From assembly GCF_000970305.1 (NCBI RefSeq), contig NZ_CP009517.1, positions 744,001-808,000 on the forward strand: a stretch of 64,000 nt of DNA, read 5' to 3'. Shown in pieces: positions 49,315 through 58,143 of the stretch. The notes beneath the pieces are model-generated. The model had not been told where the DNA came from and did no database searches. It worked only from the letters and a program-made list of their open reading frames with translations. A program made the translations under genes and the position numbers. The number at the start of each line of letters is the position of its first letter. Within the stretch, counting starts at the first letter, position 1. The stretch is from Methanosarcina barkeri 3. Its GTDB lineage: Archaea > Halobacteriota > Methanosarcinia > Methanosarcinales > Methanosarcinaceae.

Positions 49315-50022
49315 ATGGAGAGAGTTTCAACAGGCATAGAGGAGCTGGACAGGAAGTTGAGTGGAGGTTATCCTGCAAATAAAGTAACTCTTATAACCGG
49401 TATAGCAGGAAGCGGAAAAACAATCATCGGAATCCATTTTATTTATAAAAACTGTCTTGAAGGCAGGAAATGTATGATTATCGCAACTGAGGAAACTCCT
49501 GAAGATATTATCTACCAGGCAAGCCTGCTAGGGCGCGACCTCACAATATACTATGAGAGCGGACAGCTTATTATACAAAATATCTTCGAAAGCCGTTCTG
49601 AAATAATAGGACAGACCAGATACGGGTTTAAGCCTGAAAGCCTGGATCTTGAAATTCCGAGTCTTGTAGAGTTAATACATGAAGGAACGGAATGCCTTGT
49701 TATAGATAATATAGGTACCTTTGTGCTCAGGACTTCCATAAGAAGGCTTAGAGACCAGTTTGATGCGTTGAACTACCTGGTAAGAAAAAAAGGTTGCACT
49801 ACTCTTTTAATAATGGACGAGTCCGCACACAACATGACTTATCAGCTTGCTGAGTACTCGGTATATGGGTCTATCCACCTGCTGGTAAGGGAAAACTCAT
49901 ATCTTGGAAAAATGGAACGTTATCTGAGCATACCCAAGATGCGCAGTACCCCTATTTCTCCTGAAATGTCTATTTTTGAAATCACATCGGAAGGAATTGT
50001 AATTCGTGAGTCAGGGGGATGA
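49315..50022 (+). CDS. KaiC-like single-domain ATPase
   Basis: A 235-residue RecA-fold ATPase of the KaiC/GvpD-like class. Start VSTGIEELDRKLSGGYP, Walker A GIAGSGKTIIGIHF, then IIATEETPEDI and a Walker B-like CLVIDNIGTFVL. Such short KaiC-like proteins act as signalling ATPases next to receiver proteins in methanogens. The stop overlaps the response-regulator gene, so the two should be co-translated. A paralogue lies 950 bases downstream on the other strand. Confidence 0.88.
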   Translation: MERVSTGIEELDRKLSGGYPANKVTLITGIAGSGKTIIGIHFIYKNCLEGRKCMIIATEETPEDIIYQASLLGRDLTIYYESGQLIIQNIFESRSEIIGQTRYGFKPESLDLEIPSLVELIHEGTECLVIDNIGTFVLRTSIRRLRDQFDALNYLVRKKGCTTLLIMDESAHNMTYQLAEYSVYGSIHLLVRENSYLGKMERYLSIPKMRSTPISPEMSIFEITSEGIVIRESGG

Positions 50023-50884
50023 AGCCTTGGAAGAGGAAAAAAGCAAACCTAAAATCCTGATTGTTGATGATGTGCTTGAGAACATAGAGCTCATAGAAGC
50101 TTACCTTTCAGCCGAACCTTATGCTGTTATTACTGCCAGTAGTGGAAAGGAAGCTATCAAGAAACTAAAGGAAGAAAATCTCGACATGATCTTGCTGGAT
50201 GTCATGATGCCTGAAATGAGCGGCTACGAGGTCTGCAAAATTGTCAAAAATAACCCTGAAACTCAGTTTATCCCTGTTTTAATGCTCACTGCTCTTTCCG
50301 ATATTGAAGACCGGATAAAGGGAATTGAAGCCGGAGCTGATGATTTCCTTATGAAACCAATAAACAGGATTGAGCTCAAGACTCGAGTGAAGTCCTTACT
50401 CAGGGTAAAGTGCATGCATGACCGGCTGGTAGCTGACCGCAATAGCCTTGAAATAAAAAACAGGGTACAGAGTATTCTTACCGCAATCATTCCAACTCTG
50501 CTCAGGGTTGTTTCCGATGAGGAGAAGAAGGTCTTGATTAACCAGATGACAAGTATGGTTGAAAAAACGCTGCTTGAAACATATCACCTGGAAAACAGGG
50601 AACTGGATTTCGCTTATGCAGGCAAAATCTGTGCCGAGACTATGAACCAGCTGGGCGGAAGCTTTTCCTCTGAAAAGGGCAAAAGAGAAAGTTCGTGGAT
50701 AGTCAGGGGAACAAAATGTCCCTGGAGAGGAGAAGAAGCCCGTAAAAACCCTATTTTGTGTACTTTGACACGTAAAATATTCTCGAATATAACTTTGAAA
50801 GTGGACTCTGACTTCAGGGTAGAGGCGTTAAAGACCATAGGGAATAAGAATGATTGCTGTGAATTCCTCATAAAAGCAGGATAA
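50006..50884 (+). CDS. Response regulator with methanogen output domain
   Basis: A 292-residue protein. The receiver domain covers residues 14-130: KILIVDDVLENIEL, phosphoacceptor Asp in MILLDVMMPEMSGYE, the Thr in MLTALSD, and Lys in FLMKPINR. The C-terminal 150 residues (from about NRVQSILTAIIPTLLRVVSD) carry CPWRGEEARKNPILCTLTRK and CCEFLI, matching the methanogen output domain 1 pattern with its conserved Cys residues. It overlaps the KaiC-like gene by 17 bases. GTG 50006 has an AAGGA SD; TTG 50027 follows a stronger AGGGGG and may be the true start. Confidence 0.85.
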   Translation: MSQGDEALEEEKSKPKILIVDDVLENIELIEAYLSAEPYAVITASSGKEAIKKLKEENLDMILLDVMMPEMSGYEVCKIVKNNPETQFIPVLMLTALSDIEDRIKGIEAGADDFLMKPINRIELKTRVKSLLRVKCMHDRLVADRNSLEIKNRVQSILTAIIPTLLRVVSDEEKKVLINQMTSMVEKTLLETYHLENRELDFAYAGKICAETMNQLGGSFSSEKGKRESSWIVRGTKCPWRGEEARKNPILCTLTRKIFSNITLKVDSDFRVEALKTIGNKNDCCEFLIKAG

Positions 50885-50968
50885 AACTCCATTTTCACTA
50901 AGCTTGAAATCCGTTTTTTCCGTAAGTTTCAGGTTAAGGAAACGATCATAACCCGAAAGCAGGATATT

Positions 50969-51694
50969 TCATGTTTCCAGTAAGTCGTTCATACCCGTAA
51001 TAATTCTTATTCCTTCAGGGGTAATATCAAATAGAGAATACTGGACCGGAACAGCCTTATCCCGCATTTTCTCAATGTAAAGGTATTTCTTTGTCTTTCC
51101 TGAGTTGAAGTTCTCCTGTGAAGTAAGTCGGATTAGCCCGAAAACCATGTAGCCAGTAAGCCTGTGGGTGAGGTTATATGAGTCCTCATCCATGATAAAA
51201 AGACTTGTGCACCCGTTTTTTAGAAGTATAATGTTTATAGAATTGAACTCATCGGCAAAGTCTCTTATGTCATGATTTATGGCTATTACCCCTATATTGT
51301 CGATAACCATGACATCAACTTTCAAAGATAAGGAACTGATATACTCGATTATATCCGTATCCACAGCACAGAGACCTTTCCCGAACTTGGAAACGCTTTT
51401 GATTTTGTTCATTTTGTCTTCAAAAATATTCTTGATATTGAGCTGTCCTCTCTCCACAAAAGGCTTGAGGTCAAGGTTAAGGCTCCGGGACTGACTGAAG
51501 ATGTCTTCCGTAAGTTCCCTTGTAAGAATCAGTATGCACTTCTTGCCTTCCTTGCAGCTTCTGTGCAGGAAATGAATTCCAAGAACTGTTTTTCCGGAGC
51601 CTGGAGGACCCGTAACCAGAATGCTTTTTCCTTTAGGGAAGCCTCCGTCCATTAGCGTATCCAGCCCTTTGATCCCTGTAGATAAACTCTCCAT
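50969..51694 (-). CDS. KaiC-like single-domain ATPase, second copy
   Basis: A 241-residue RecA-fold ATPase similar to the one at 49315: LSTGIKGLDTLMDGGFPKGK, Walker A GPPGSGKTVLGIHF, then KCILILTRELTEDIFSQ, Walker B-like VMVIDNIGVIAI, and the end FDITPEGIRIITG. It is convergent with the response-regulator gene. The two KaiC-like proteins share length and end patterns and probably arose by duplication and inversion around the regulator. Confidence 0.88.
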   Translation of the reverse strand: MESLSTGIKGLDTLMDGGFPKGKSILVTGPPGSGKTVLGIHFLHRSCKEGKKCILILTRELTEDIFSQSRSLNLDLKPFVERGQLNIKNIFEDKMNKIKSVSKFGKGLCAVDTDIIEYISSLSLKVDVMVIDNIGVIAINHDIRDFADEFNSINIILLKNGCTSLFIMDEDSYNLTHRLTGYMVFGLIRLTSQENFNSGKTKKYLYIEKMRDKAVPVQYSLFDITPEGIRIITGMNDLLET

Positions 51695-52012
51695 ATTATC
51701 ACATCTTAACCACAGATAAGTTTCTTATTTATTGTAATATGTCTTGAGTAATATAGTCTTCTATAAGAAATTTGTTGTGTGCCGGAAAAGAGTTAAATCA
51801 GTTCTAAAATGATGTTAAGTAAATTTTAAAATGATGTTAGTAAGTTTTAAATAATATTAAGTAAGGCTTGAAAATGAGTTAGTTAAGTCTAAAAATAAAT
51901 TAAGTAAGTCTAAAAATCAGTTAAATAAGACATATTAACGAGTTAGTAAAAGTTTAAAAGCCAGATTAACTCGTTTTAATCAGATTATCAAATGAACTTT
52001 ACATATATTTTT
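51695..52012. other. Intergenic region with imperfect repeats
   Basis: Around 51805-51935 imperfect repeats of AAGTCTAAAAAT(G/C)AGTTAA appear. No gene is supported. Confidence 0.5.
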
Positions 52013-52914
52013 TCAATTAACATATTTTTCCTTAAACTCTAAAATCTGCTTGTTGCTTCCCACAACTGCAATAGTATCTCCTGCCCTTATTGTTGTCTGC
52101 TTTTTAATAGCAGTTATGATGATTTTTCCGCGTTCTATGCCTACTATAGTACACCCGATCCGTCCTTCCAGGTCAAGTTCTTCTATTGATCTGCCATCAA
52201 GAGGAGAACCCCTATCAACGTGACATTTCTCGATTTCTATTCCCTCGTAAAGCATTATGTCTTCATCGATTCTACAGCTTTTTCCCATGCAGTTTGCAGT
52301 CATTTTGGCAAGCATCTGCCCAGCTACTATGGAAAGAGAACCTACGTAGTCAGCTCCTGCTTTATAGATTTTTTCAATCGATTTTACGGAATTTGCCCTT
52401 GCCACAATGATTAGTTCGGGGTTCAGGTTTCTCGAAATAAGAGTTGCAAAAATAACATTGGTATCATCATTAAGAGCCACAAATACAAAAGAAGCTGTTT
52501 TTACTCCGGCTGCAAGCAGTATATCTTCATCTGCCCCGTTTCCGACAAGATGTTCGAAGTCTATGTTTTCAAAAACCTTCTCATTAGCGTCCACAACTAC
52601 AGTTCGGGGTTCAGGTTTCTCGAAATAAGAGTTGCAAAAATAACATTGGTATCATCATTAAGAGCCACAAATACAAAAGAAGCTGTTTTTACTCCGGCTG
52701 CAAGCAGTATATCTTCATCTGCCCCGTTTCCGACAAGATGTTCGAAGTCTATGTTTTCAAAAACCTTCTCATTAGCGTCCACAACTACAAAACGGAATGG
52801 GCTTCCATAAAGTATATTTACTATGCTCTTTCCAACATCCCCGTATCCCAGTAAGATAAGATGCCCTTTTGACTCCATTTTTGCTCCCATATTCTGTAAA
52901 ATTGCACTTATCAA
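52013..52914 (-). pseudogene. RCK/TrkA protein gene split by a 188-bp duplication
   Basis: The 5' part reads a TrkA-N Rossmann start (GHLILLGYGDVGKSIVNILYG) and stops with TAG at the repeat junction; the 3' part holds the remaining TrkA-N and a TrkA-C domain (SPLDGRSIEELDLEGRIGCT, then TTIRAGDTIAVVGSNKQI). A perfect 188-bp tandem copy (52413-52600 and 52601-52788), not a multiple of three, breaks the frame. Removing one copy restores one frame of 237 residues. The intact protein would gate K+ channels or transporters by NAD(H)/nucleotide binding; it lies downstream of a K+ channel gene with its own RCK domain. Confidence 0.9.
52413..52788. repeat. Perfect 188-bp tandem duplication
   Basis: Positions 52413-52600 and 52601-52788 are identical base for base as far as I can read. 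They begin AGTTCGGGGTTCAGG and end TCCACAACTAC. Complete identity inside a coding sequence means a very recent event, or an assembly artefact. Confidence 0.95.
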
Positions 52915-53039
52915 ATTCAGTTTCGAGTTTTCATCTTTAAAACTCGATTTTTACAAGTTTATGCAAATAAATTTGTTATATATATCAAATTATCGGAATG
53001 GTCGACAATTTATTTTTTTGAATCTCAAGTTAATATGTC

Positions 53040-53125
53040 AGCTTCCTCAGTTCAGTTTTGAATACTCAGTCAGTGTGTCAGTTTCTTCAGTTCAATTTTG
53101 AATACTCAGTCAATGTGTCAGTTTC
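53040..53125. repeat. ~44-bp tandem repeat at the 3' end of the K+ channel gene
   Basis: Two and a half copies of a unit with GTCAGTTTCTTCAGTTC and TTTTGAATACTCAGTCA. The stop codon of the channel gene lies in the last, partial copy, so the final residues (EELSKLKKLTH) are repeat-encoded. Confidence 0.85.
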
Positions 53126-54138
53126 TTCAGTTTTGAAAGCTCTTCACGGGTTCCTACAGCTAGCAAAACGGTATTCTCCCTGACAAGATCTTCTTCCTTG
53201 GGGTCAAAAGACAGAGTACCGCTATTCCAGGTTCCTACGATCTTTGCACTCGTGAGATGCTGGTTCGATATTTCCTTAAGCGACTTGCCTATAAGAGGAC
53301 TTTTCAGATAAATAGGGAACTCAACAATATGGACACCATCAAAGATTTCAGTTGCTCCAGTTACCCTGCTTACAAGCCTGTCCATTGCCTTCTTTCCGAT
53401 AAACTGCCCGAACATCGATTTGGGAGAAACGACCGTATCAGCTCCTGCATATTTGAGGTATCTGGTGTTAGATTGGTCTTCAACTATAGCAATAATATTC
53501 ATATGCGGAAATTCCCTGGCAGTCAAAACGATATTTGCATTTCTTTCATCCGATTTATTTGCAATAAGGAGTCTGGCTTTTTCTATACCAGCGTTCATAA
53601 GGGTTTGCTTATCACTCGGAGATCCGAAAATGCAGGGAATGTTTTTATAAACAAGTTCCCTGATGAGCTCTTCGTTTTCGTCAACTATTACAAAAAGCAT
53701 ATCTTCCTCATTAAACTCATCTATCAGGGTTTCAACCAGTTGATTATATCCGCAAATAATTATGTGATCTTTTATGCCGACAGAAACTTTTCTTGGCAGC
53801 CTGAACTTGATAACCCTGTCCACCCAGGGAGTAACAACGTAGGTTACAAGAAAACCCGAAATCAAGACGATACCTGAAAGCTGTACAATTACTGAAAAAA
53901 GTTTCCCTGATGGGGAATTAAAAGCTACATTGCCATAGGTAGATGTTGCCCAGTAGAGTGCAGTTATCGGATCTGCGTTTTCTAACTGGTTCTCAAGAAT
54001 CATCAGGTATTCAAAAATAAATATATAAATAATAAGCACAAGCACTGCTACGATTTTGTACGCAAAATTACGCTTTTTGTGGAGTAACCTCCGAAACCTT
54101 GATCTCAGACCTATTTTTCTTCTTCCTGAGGTAAACAC
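53110..54138 (-). CDS. K+ channel with RCK (TrkA-N/TrkA-C) domain
   Basis: A 342-residue ligand-gated K+ channel. Two membrane helices flank a pore loop ITALYWATSTYGNVAFNS; the usual selectivity filter TVGYGD is here STYGNV, an unusual version that may alter selectivity. Residues 125-250 form a TrkA-N Rossmann domain (KDHIIICGYNQLVETLIDEF), and the last 80 a TrkA-C domain (FPIYLKSPLIGKSLKEISNQ). The neighbouring RCK protein gene is broken by a duplication. Overall similar to MthK-type channels. Confidence 0.88.
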   Translation of the reverse strand: MFTSGRRKIGLRSRFRRLLHKKRNFAYKIVAVLVLIIYIFIFEYLMILENQLENADPITALYWATSTYGNVAFNSPSGKLFSVIVQLSGIVLISGFLVTYVVTPWVDRVIKFRLPRKVSVGIKDHIIICGYNQLVETLIDEFNEEDMLFVIVDENEELIRELVYKNIPCIFGSPSDKQTLMNAGIEKARLLIANKSDERNANIVLTAREFPHMNIIAIVEDQSNTRYLKYAGADTVVSPKSMFGQFIGKKAMDRLVSRVTGATEIFDGVHIVEFPIYLKSPLIGKSLKEISNQHLTSAKIVGTWNSGTLSFDPKEEDLVRENTVLLAVGTREELSKLKKLTH

Positions 54139-54352
54139 TGTTAAAGTCCTGCCTGAATTTCCTGAACAAGTTAAGTTGAGAGGTTTTATAGATATTAATG
54201 ATGAATTAACATATAAGTAATGTCTTTAACTATAATATATTCTTGATATTTCTTTGTACAAGAGTAAGAACAAAATTATATAAATGGAAAAAATGTTAAC
54301 CCAGGCCTTCTGCTTCCTTGAAGGCAAAGGAAACGAGGCAATCTAAAATGTT

Positions 54353-56146
54353 TCAAATCCATTGTCCTACATAAGGCCCAAGTATCATAAACACAAACGA
54401 GAACAGGATTAACATCGAAAAGCTCGCTGTAATAGAGTTTGAGACCTTTTCCGAGATTGAATCATTCCTCGTGAACCGGTATATGAAGGAATAAATAGAA
54501 TCCTTAAACACGTGTCCTCCGTCCAGAGGTACGGCAGGCAAGCAGTTGAACAGTCCGACATAAAAGTTCAACCAGCCAACCCAGAGCAGTGTGTTTGCAA
54601 TCCAGAAAATTCCTATTCCCAGAGGTTCCGCCCAGCCCACAGGATGGTAAAACTGCATGAAGGTACCTGAAAAACCCCGGAATCCTTCTCCTGCAAATCC
54701 ATATATGGGAAGTCCAAAGAGAATGAGCCAGCCTGCAGGCATGGTTAGCAAGGACGGGATTTGCTTCAGGGCTTCAAGATACACTTTTGCTTGAGGCGTC
54801 AACACGGAGATTCCGAGCATAGGGAATTCCATAACTGCGTTATTCCCGTAAATGACTCCAAGGAAACCGTAGTTATTTTCCGGATTGGCTGACAGCTGCA
54901 CATCGAAAACAACCGTGCCTTTTTCAGTGAGGTTGCCTGCGTAGTTTTCAGGAGGGAGAAGTTCTACTTCTACGGTCTGGTTTGCCCTGGTAGTTTCCAT
55001 GAAGTTTACGAAACTTGTAACGTTTTGCATCTTCGTATTGTCGATCCTGATCATTGTCATTCCGGTTTTAATCCCTGCAGCTTCTGCAGGACTTCCTGAG
55101 ACAATTCCTCCTACGGGCACTCCACCAACATAGTCCTCAGGGACTGATGCGACCTGCAAGTCATGTGTGGAAACCGTATCATTTTTTACGGCACGGATGC
55201 GGACCATATCTCCAGGTCGAGTTTTTTCGAGGTATGTTTGCAGATCTTCTGCAGTCGTGATATTGGTATCGTTAATCTGCGTTATTATCATGCCTTTCTC
55301 AAGCCCTGCATGGTCAGCCGGAGAACTTTCGTTTACACTTAAGATCAGGGCATCACTTGAGGGAGCAATTGCCCCAAGTACAGGCCCGAAGAAGAGCAGG
55401 AGAGCAATAAAAGCCACGCTGAAATTGGCCATAACGCCTGCTGCAAGAATCCGGGATCTCTGAATTCTTGTTGCACCTATTACAGGATCGGATTTCGGTT
55501 CATCAGGCGTTGTTTTTTCAGTTTTTTGCCTTATTTCTTCTTCTTTTTCCCATTCCTCAATTTCTTTGATTGTGGCTGTCAGAGGAAGTTCTCTTTCGGT
55601 TTTCTCTTTCGTCCCGAAAAGCTGTTCATCGTCAGGCTCAGCAAAGCCTCCTATAGGGACCAGAGCATACAGTATACCCATCGATTTGACCCTGATGCCT
55701 TCAACTCTGCAAAGAATCGCATGCGAAAACTCGTGCACGACAAGCGTGACTATGAGAGCAATAGCTCCCCAGGTTAAAGGAATAAACTCGTTTAATCCAG
55801 GAATGAGAAAGATGTTTCTCGGAGAACTATACTTTCCGGGCTCAGGCACATTTCCGCTAAGGAAAGAAGTATACAGCCCAAGATCCGAGACAACTATGAC
55901 CAGAAACATCGCAATCATGCCTGCAAACATCAGCAAGATTCCAAGGTTTGCAAAGATTCTCCAGTAAGACTTCGGACGGGCCAGTACATCCAGCAGTTTG
56001 AGGCCCTTAGTTGTCCTGATCATCAGAATGGGAAGCGGCCCGAAGGTGCTTATGTTATACTTCTCCAGAATACCTTTCCTATCAAGAACGGAAATTGCGA
56101 ACCAATACAGTAAAAAAATACTTAATGCAATGCTTGTGCCATTCAA
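54353..56146 (-). CDS. Site-2 protease family membrane metalloprotease with PDZ domains
   Basis: A 597-residue intramembrane zinc protease. The metal site is LVVHEFSHAILCR (HExxH) in a membrane helix, and the third ligand is in NCLPAVPLDGGHVFKD. Between them are two PDZ domains (SADHAGLEKGMIITQIND-like and GSPAEAAGIKTGMTMIRID). A cytoplasmic Glu/Lys-rich loop (TEKTTPDEPKSD) lies near residue 220. About eight membrane segments. S2Ps cleave membrane-anchored regulators; the target here is unknown. Start ATG 56146 has no strong SD. Confidence 0.93.
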   Translation of the reverse strand: MNGTSIALSIFLLYWFAISVLDRKGILEKYNISTFGPLPILMIRTTKGLKLLDVLARPKSYWRIFANLGILLMFAGMIAMFLVIVVSDLGLYTSFLSGNVPEPGKYSSPRNIFLIPGLNEFIPLTWGAIALIVTLVVHEFSHAILCRVEGIRVKSMGILYALVPIGGFAEPDDEQLFGTKEKTERELPLTATIKEIEEWEKEEEIRQKTEKTTPDEPKSDPVIGATRIQRSRILAAGVMANFSVAFIALLLFFGPVLGAIAPSSDALILSVNESSPADHAGLEKGMIITQINDTNITTAEDLQTYLEKTRPGDMVRIRAVKNDTVSTHDLQVASVPEDYVGGVPVGGIVSGSPAEAAGIKTGMTMIRIDNTKMQNVTSFVNFMETTRANQTVEVELLPPENYAGNLTEKGTVVFDVQLSANPENNYGFLGVIYGNNAVMEFPMLGISVLTPQAKVYLEALKQIPSLLTMPAGWLILFGLPIYGFAGEGFRGFSGTFMQFYHPVGWAEPLGIGIFWIANTLLWVGWLNFYVGLFNCLPAVPLDGGHVFKDSIYSFIYRFTRNDSISEKVSNSITASFSMLILFSFVFMILGPYVGQWI

Positions 56147-56243
56147 GGGAATTCTCCGAGTTATTGAGCTGAACAGGTTATAATTAAGCTTAACTATTCA
56201 TGAATTAAACTTAAAGTATTGTTAATCAGGCTAATCAGTTTAG

Positions 56244-56370
56244 CCTGTTAAAGTTGTTAGTTGAACTTCGCCTGTTAAAGTTGTTAGTTGAACTTCGCCT
56301 GTTAAAGTTGTTAGTTGAACTTCGCCTGTTAAAGTTGTTAGTTGAACTTAGCCTGCTAAAGCTGTTAATT
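56244..56370. repeat. 27-bp tandem repeat, about 4.5 copies
   Basis: Four near-perfect copies of CCTGTTAAAGTTGTTAGTTG followed by AACTTCG, then a diverged copy, in the upstream region of the S2P gene. Confidence 0.93.
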
Positions 56371-56874
56371 AAATTTAAACGACTATGAATTAAGCTAAAT
56401 TAGTATAAACTTTATTATAAATTCGGGTATAAATATTAAGTATAAATTTTGAATTAAACAGCAAATACAAGACTGTTGGGAAAAATATGTCTTTAAGTTT
56501 TTACTGTTGATATTATACATCTATAAGCTCTAATATTGTTAATATATAATTGTGCGTCTGAAATTCTGCACCAATTAATCCATCATGTTAAGTTCTAGTG
56601 TTACAATATAGTGTTCTATATGATATGAGAATGTTATAGTGCACCTTACTATTTAAAATCGATATATAATGCCTTCCCTACTTAAAAAGAATCCTATTTG
56701 GAAAAAGGCATATAATAATACATCATAATTATATAAAAAGGTGTATGGAAGTTTATTATGTAATATGTAATAGCCAATATCGAAGCCAATGTTGATAAGT
56801 TCTACAGCCAACGTCCAAAGTTATAAGGCTGGGTAATAGATACTGTGACATGGAGAGTAATGTGCCTTATATTA

Positions 56875-56985
56875 ACCTTGTAAATTAAAGTCTTGTAAAT
56901 AAAGATCTCGTAATTGAATCTTGTAAATTAAAAATCTTGTAAATAAAGATCTTGTAAATTAAAGATCTTGTAAATTAAAGATCCT
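56875..56985. repeat. 16-bp repeats in the cutA leader
   Basis: Imperfect copies of GATCTTGTAAATTAAA, ending some 35 bases before the cutA start codon. Confidence 0.8.
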
Positions 56986-57020
56986 GTTCACGATATCAGA
57001 TTTCCTTGAGGTGTCTGCTC

Positions 57021-57338
57021 ATGCTTGGAATTGTGTATATAACAGCTGGGAACATGGAAAATGCATCACAGATTGCGAGAGAGCTGGTTTCAAAGAGGCT
57101 TGCGGCCTGCGTGAATATGTTTCCTGTATCTTCGGTTTACCGATGGAAGGAAGAGATTGAAGAAGACAATGAGATTGCTATGTTTGTAAAAACCGATTCT
57201 TCACGTTTTGAAGAAATCATAAGGCTTGTAAAGTCACTACACACGTATGAAATGCCTGCAATAGAATTCTGGGGAATTGAAGGAGAAAGGGAGTATCTTG
57301 ACTGGGTTCACGTTAATAGTTCAGGTGAAGGAGACTGA
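57021..57338 (+). CDS. cutA: CutA1-type divalent-cation tolerance protein
   Basis: A 105-residue trimeric CutA1 protein: ITAGNMENASQIARELVSKR, then LAACVNMFPVSSVYRWKEEI and YEMPAIEFWGIEGEREYLDW. All typical segments are present and the length is normal. ATG 57021 has GAGGTG at 7 bases; the in-frame TTG 57006 lies upstream of this SD. The physiological role of CutA1 is still debated (metal tolerance). Confidence 0.95.
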   Translation: MLGIVYITAGNMENASQIARELVSKRLAACVNMFPVSSVYRWKEEIEEDNEIAMFVKTDSSRFEEIIRLVKSLHTYEMPAIEFWGIEGEREYLDWVHVNSSGEGD

Positions 57339-57570
57339 AAATAAGGCAAGAACCGAAATTTGAAGCAGGAAAGCCTGAAATAGGAAACTGAAATAAATAA
57401 TGGCGTTGCAATGGCGTTAGCTTACGAATTAATTATTTTCACAGGAATTACTTACTTATAAATTACTTTAATTTTTATTTTTACTACATATATAATTTTG
57501 CGGAGTCATTCGCTTACAGGATTAGCTTTATATGTTAGTTCTATCTTTACCTAATTGGATTCCTTAAAAT

Positions 57571-57653
57571 GCGGGAGTAACCAAGCGGTCAACGGTGGCA
57601 GACTCAAGATCTGTTCGTGCAGACGTTCAGGGGTTCGAATCCCTTCTCCCGCA
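57571..57653 (+). tRNA. tRNA-Leu(CAA)
   Basis: Acceptor arms GCGGGAG and CTCCCGC, discriminator A, D-arm with AACCAAGCGGTCAACGG, anticodon loop CTCAAGA (anticodon CAA, reading UUG), a long class II variable arm (TTCGTGCAGACGTT region) and the T-arm GGGGTTCGAATCCC. All features fit a class II archaeal leucine tRNA without intron or encoded CCA. Confidence 0.95.
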
Positions 57654-57734
57654 CTAAATTTATGAAGATTTTTCTATTTATGATTAATATCTTTCTCTTT
57701 ATTTCTCTAATCTTGTTTTAATTTCAGCTTAGTT

Positions 57735-57813
57735 ACGGTAGGAAATAGGTCAAATACAACAGACTAAAATCTGGCTTTAAAAGAATTCGTGGGTTCGAAT
57801 CCCATCCCATGCA
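57735..57813 (+). pseudogene. Decayed tRNA (leucine-like)
   Basis: GTGGGTTCGAATCCCAT is a good T-arm followed by CCCATGCA, and upstream CAGACTAAAATCTG resembles the anticodon arm of a tRNA-Leu(TAA) with one base lost. The 5' acceptor half and D-arm are degenerate and no longer pair with the 3' end. It lies 80 bases after the intact tRNA-Leu and probably records an old duplication or integration. Confidence 0.6.
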
Positions 57814-58041
57814 TCTGTTTTAAGATATATTCAGTTTTTGAATAACGATTTCCTTAAATTATTGATTTTTTATCAATGGTTTCTTCGTGCTTGGGGTATA
57901 GTTCCGGCGAGTCCACGTAAAAACTTGTAATAATCCTGATTAATGCTACTCTCTTTCAATTTTTCTAACCATCGGTTTCGTATTAATTCTTTAAAATGGC
58001 TCTGCCCGCGAAAAAAATATTTTGGGGAAGAAAGCTCCTAG

Positions 58042-58139
58042 TGTTTTGACAATTTAATTGTTGAGCATAATTTTGGCAGTTTCTCATCATACAACTATTT
58101 TGAGCTCATTAGATTATCAATAACTAAACTTTCATGACA
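58042..58139. mobile_element. MITE-like element, left copy
   Basis: A 98-bp element bounded on both sides by CTAG (58038-58041 and 58140-58143), fitting a 4-base target duplication. Its ends TGTTTTGACAATTT and, inverted, TGTCATGAAAGTTT form imperfect terminal inverted repeats. About 87% identical to the element at 60991-61089, same orientation. It has no coding capacity. Confidence 0.75.
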
Positions 58140-58143
58140 CTAG

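Larger units (their letters stand above)
56147..57020. other. Long repeat-containing intergenic region
   Basis: About 870 bases between divergent genes. Contains the 27-bp tandem repeat and, just before cutA, repeats of GATCTTGTAAATTAAA. No gene is supported. Confidence 0.5.

Noticed and set aside
52597-52914. UAG at the 52597-52599 stop as another pyrrolysine codon
   Set aside because: The TAG is created by the junction of the 188-bp duplication, and the frame after it is not family sequence.
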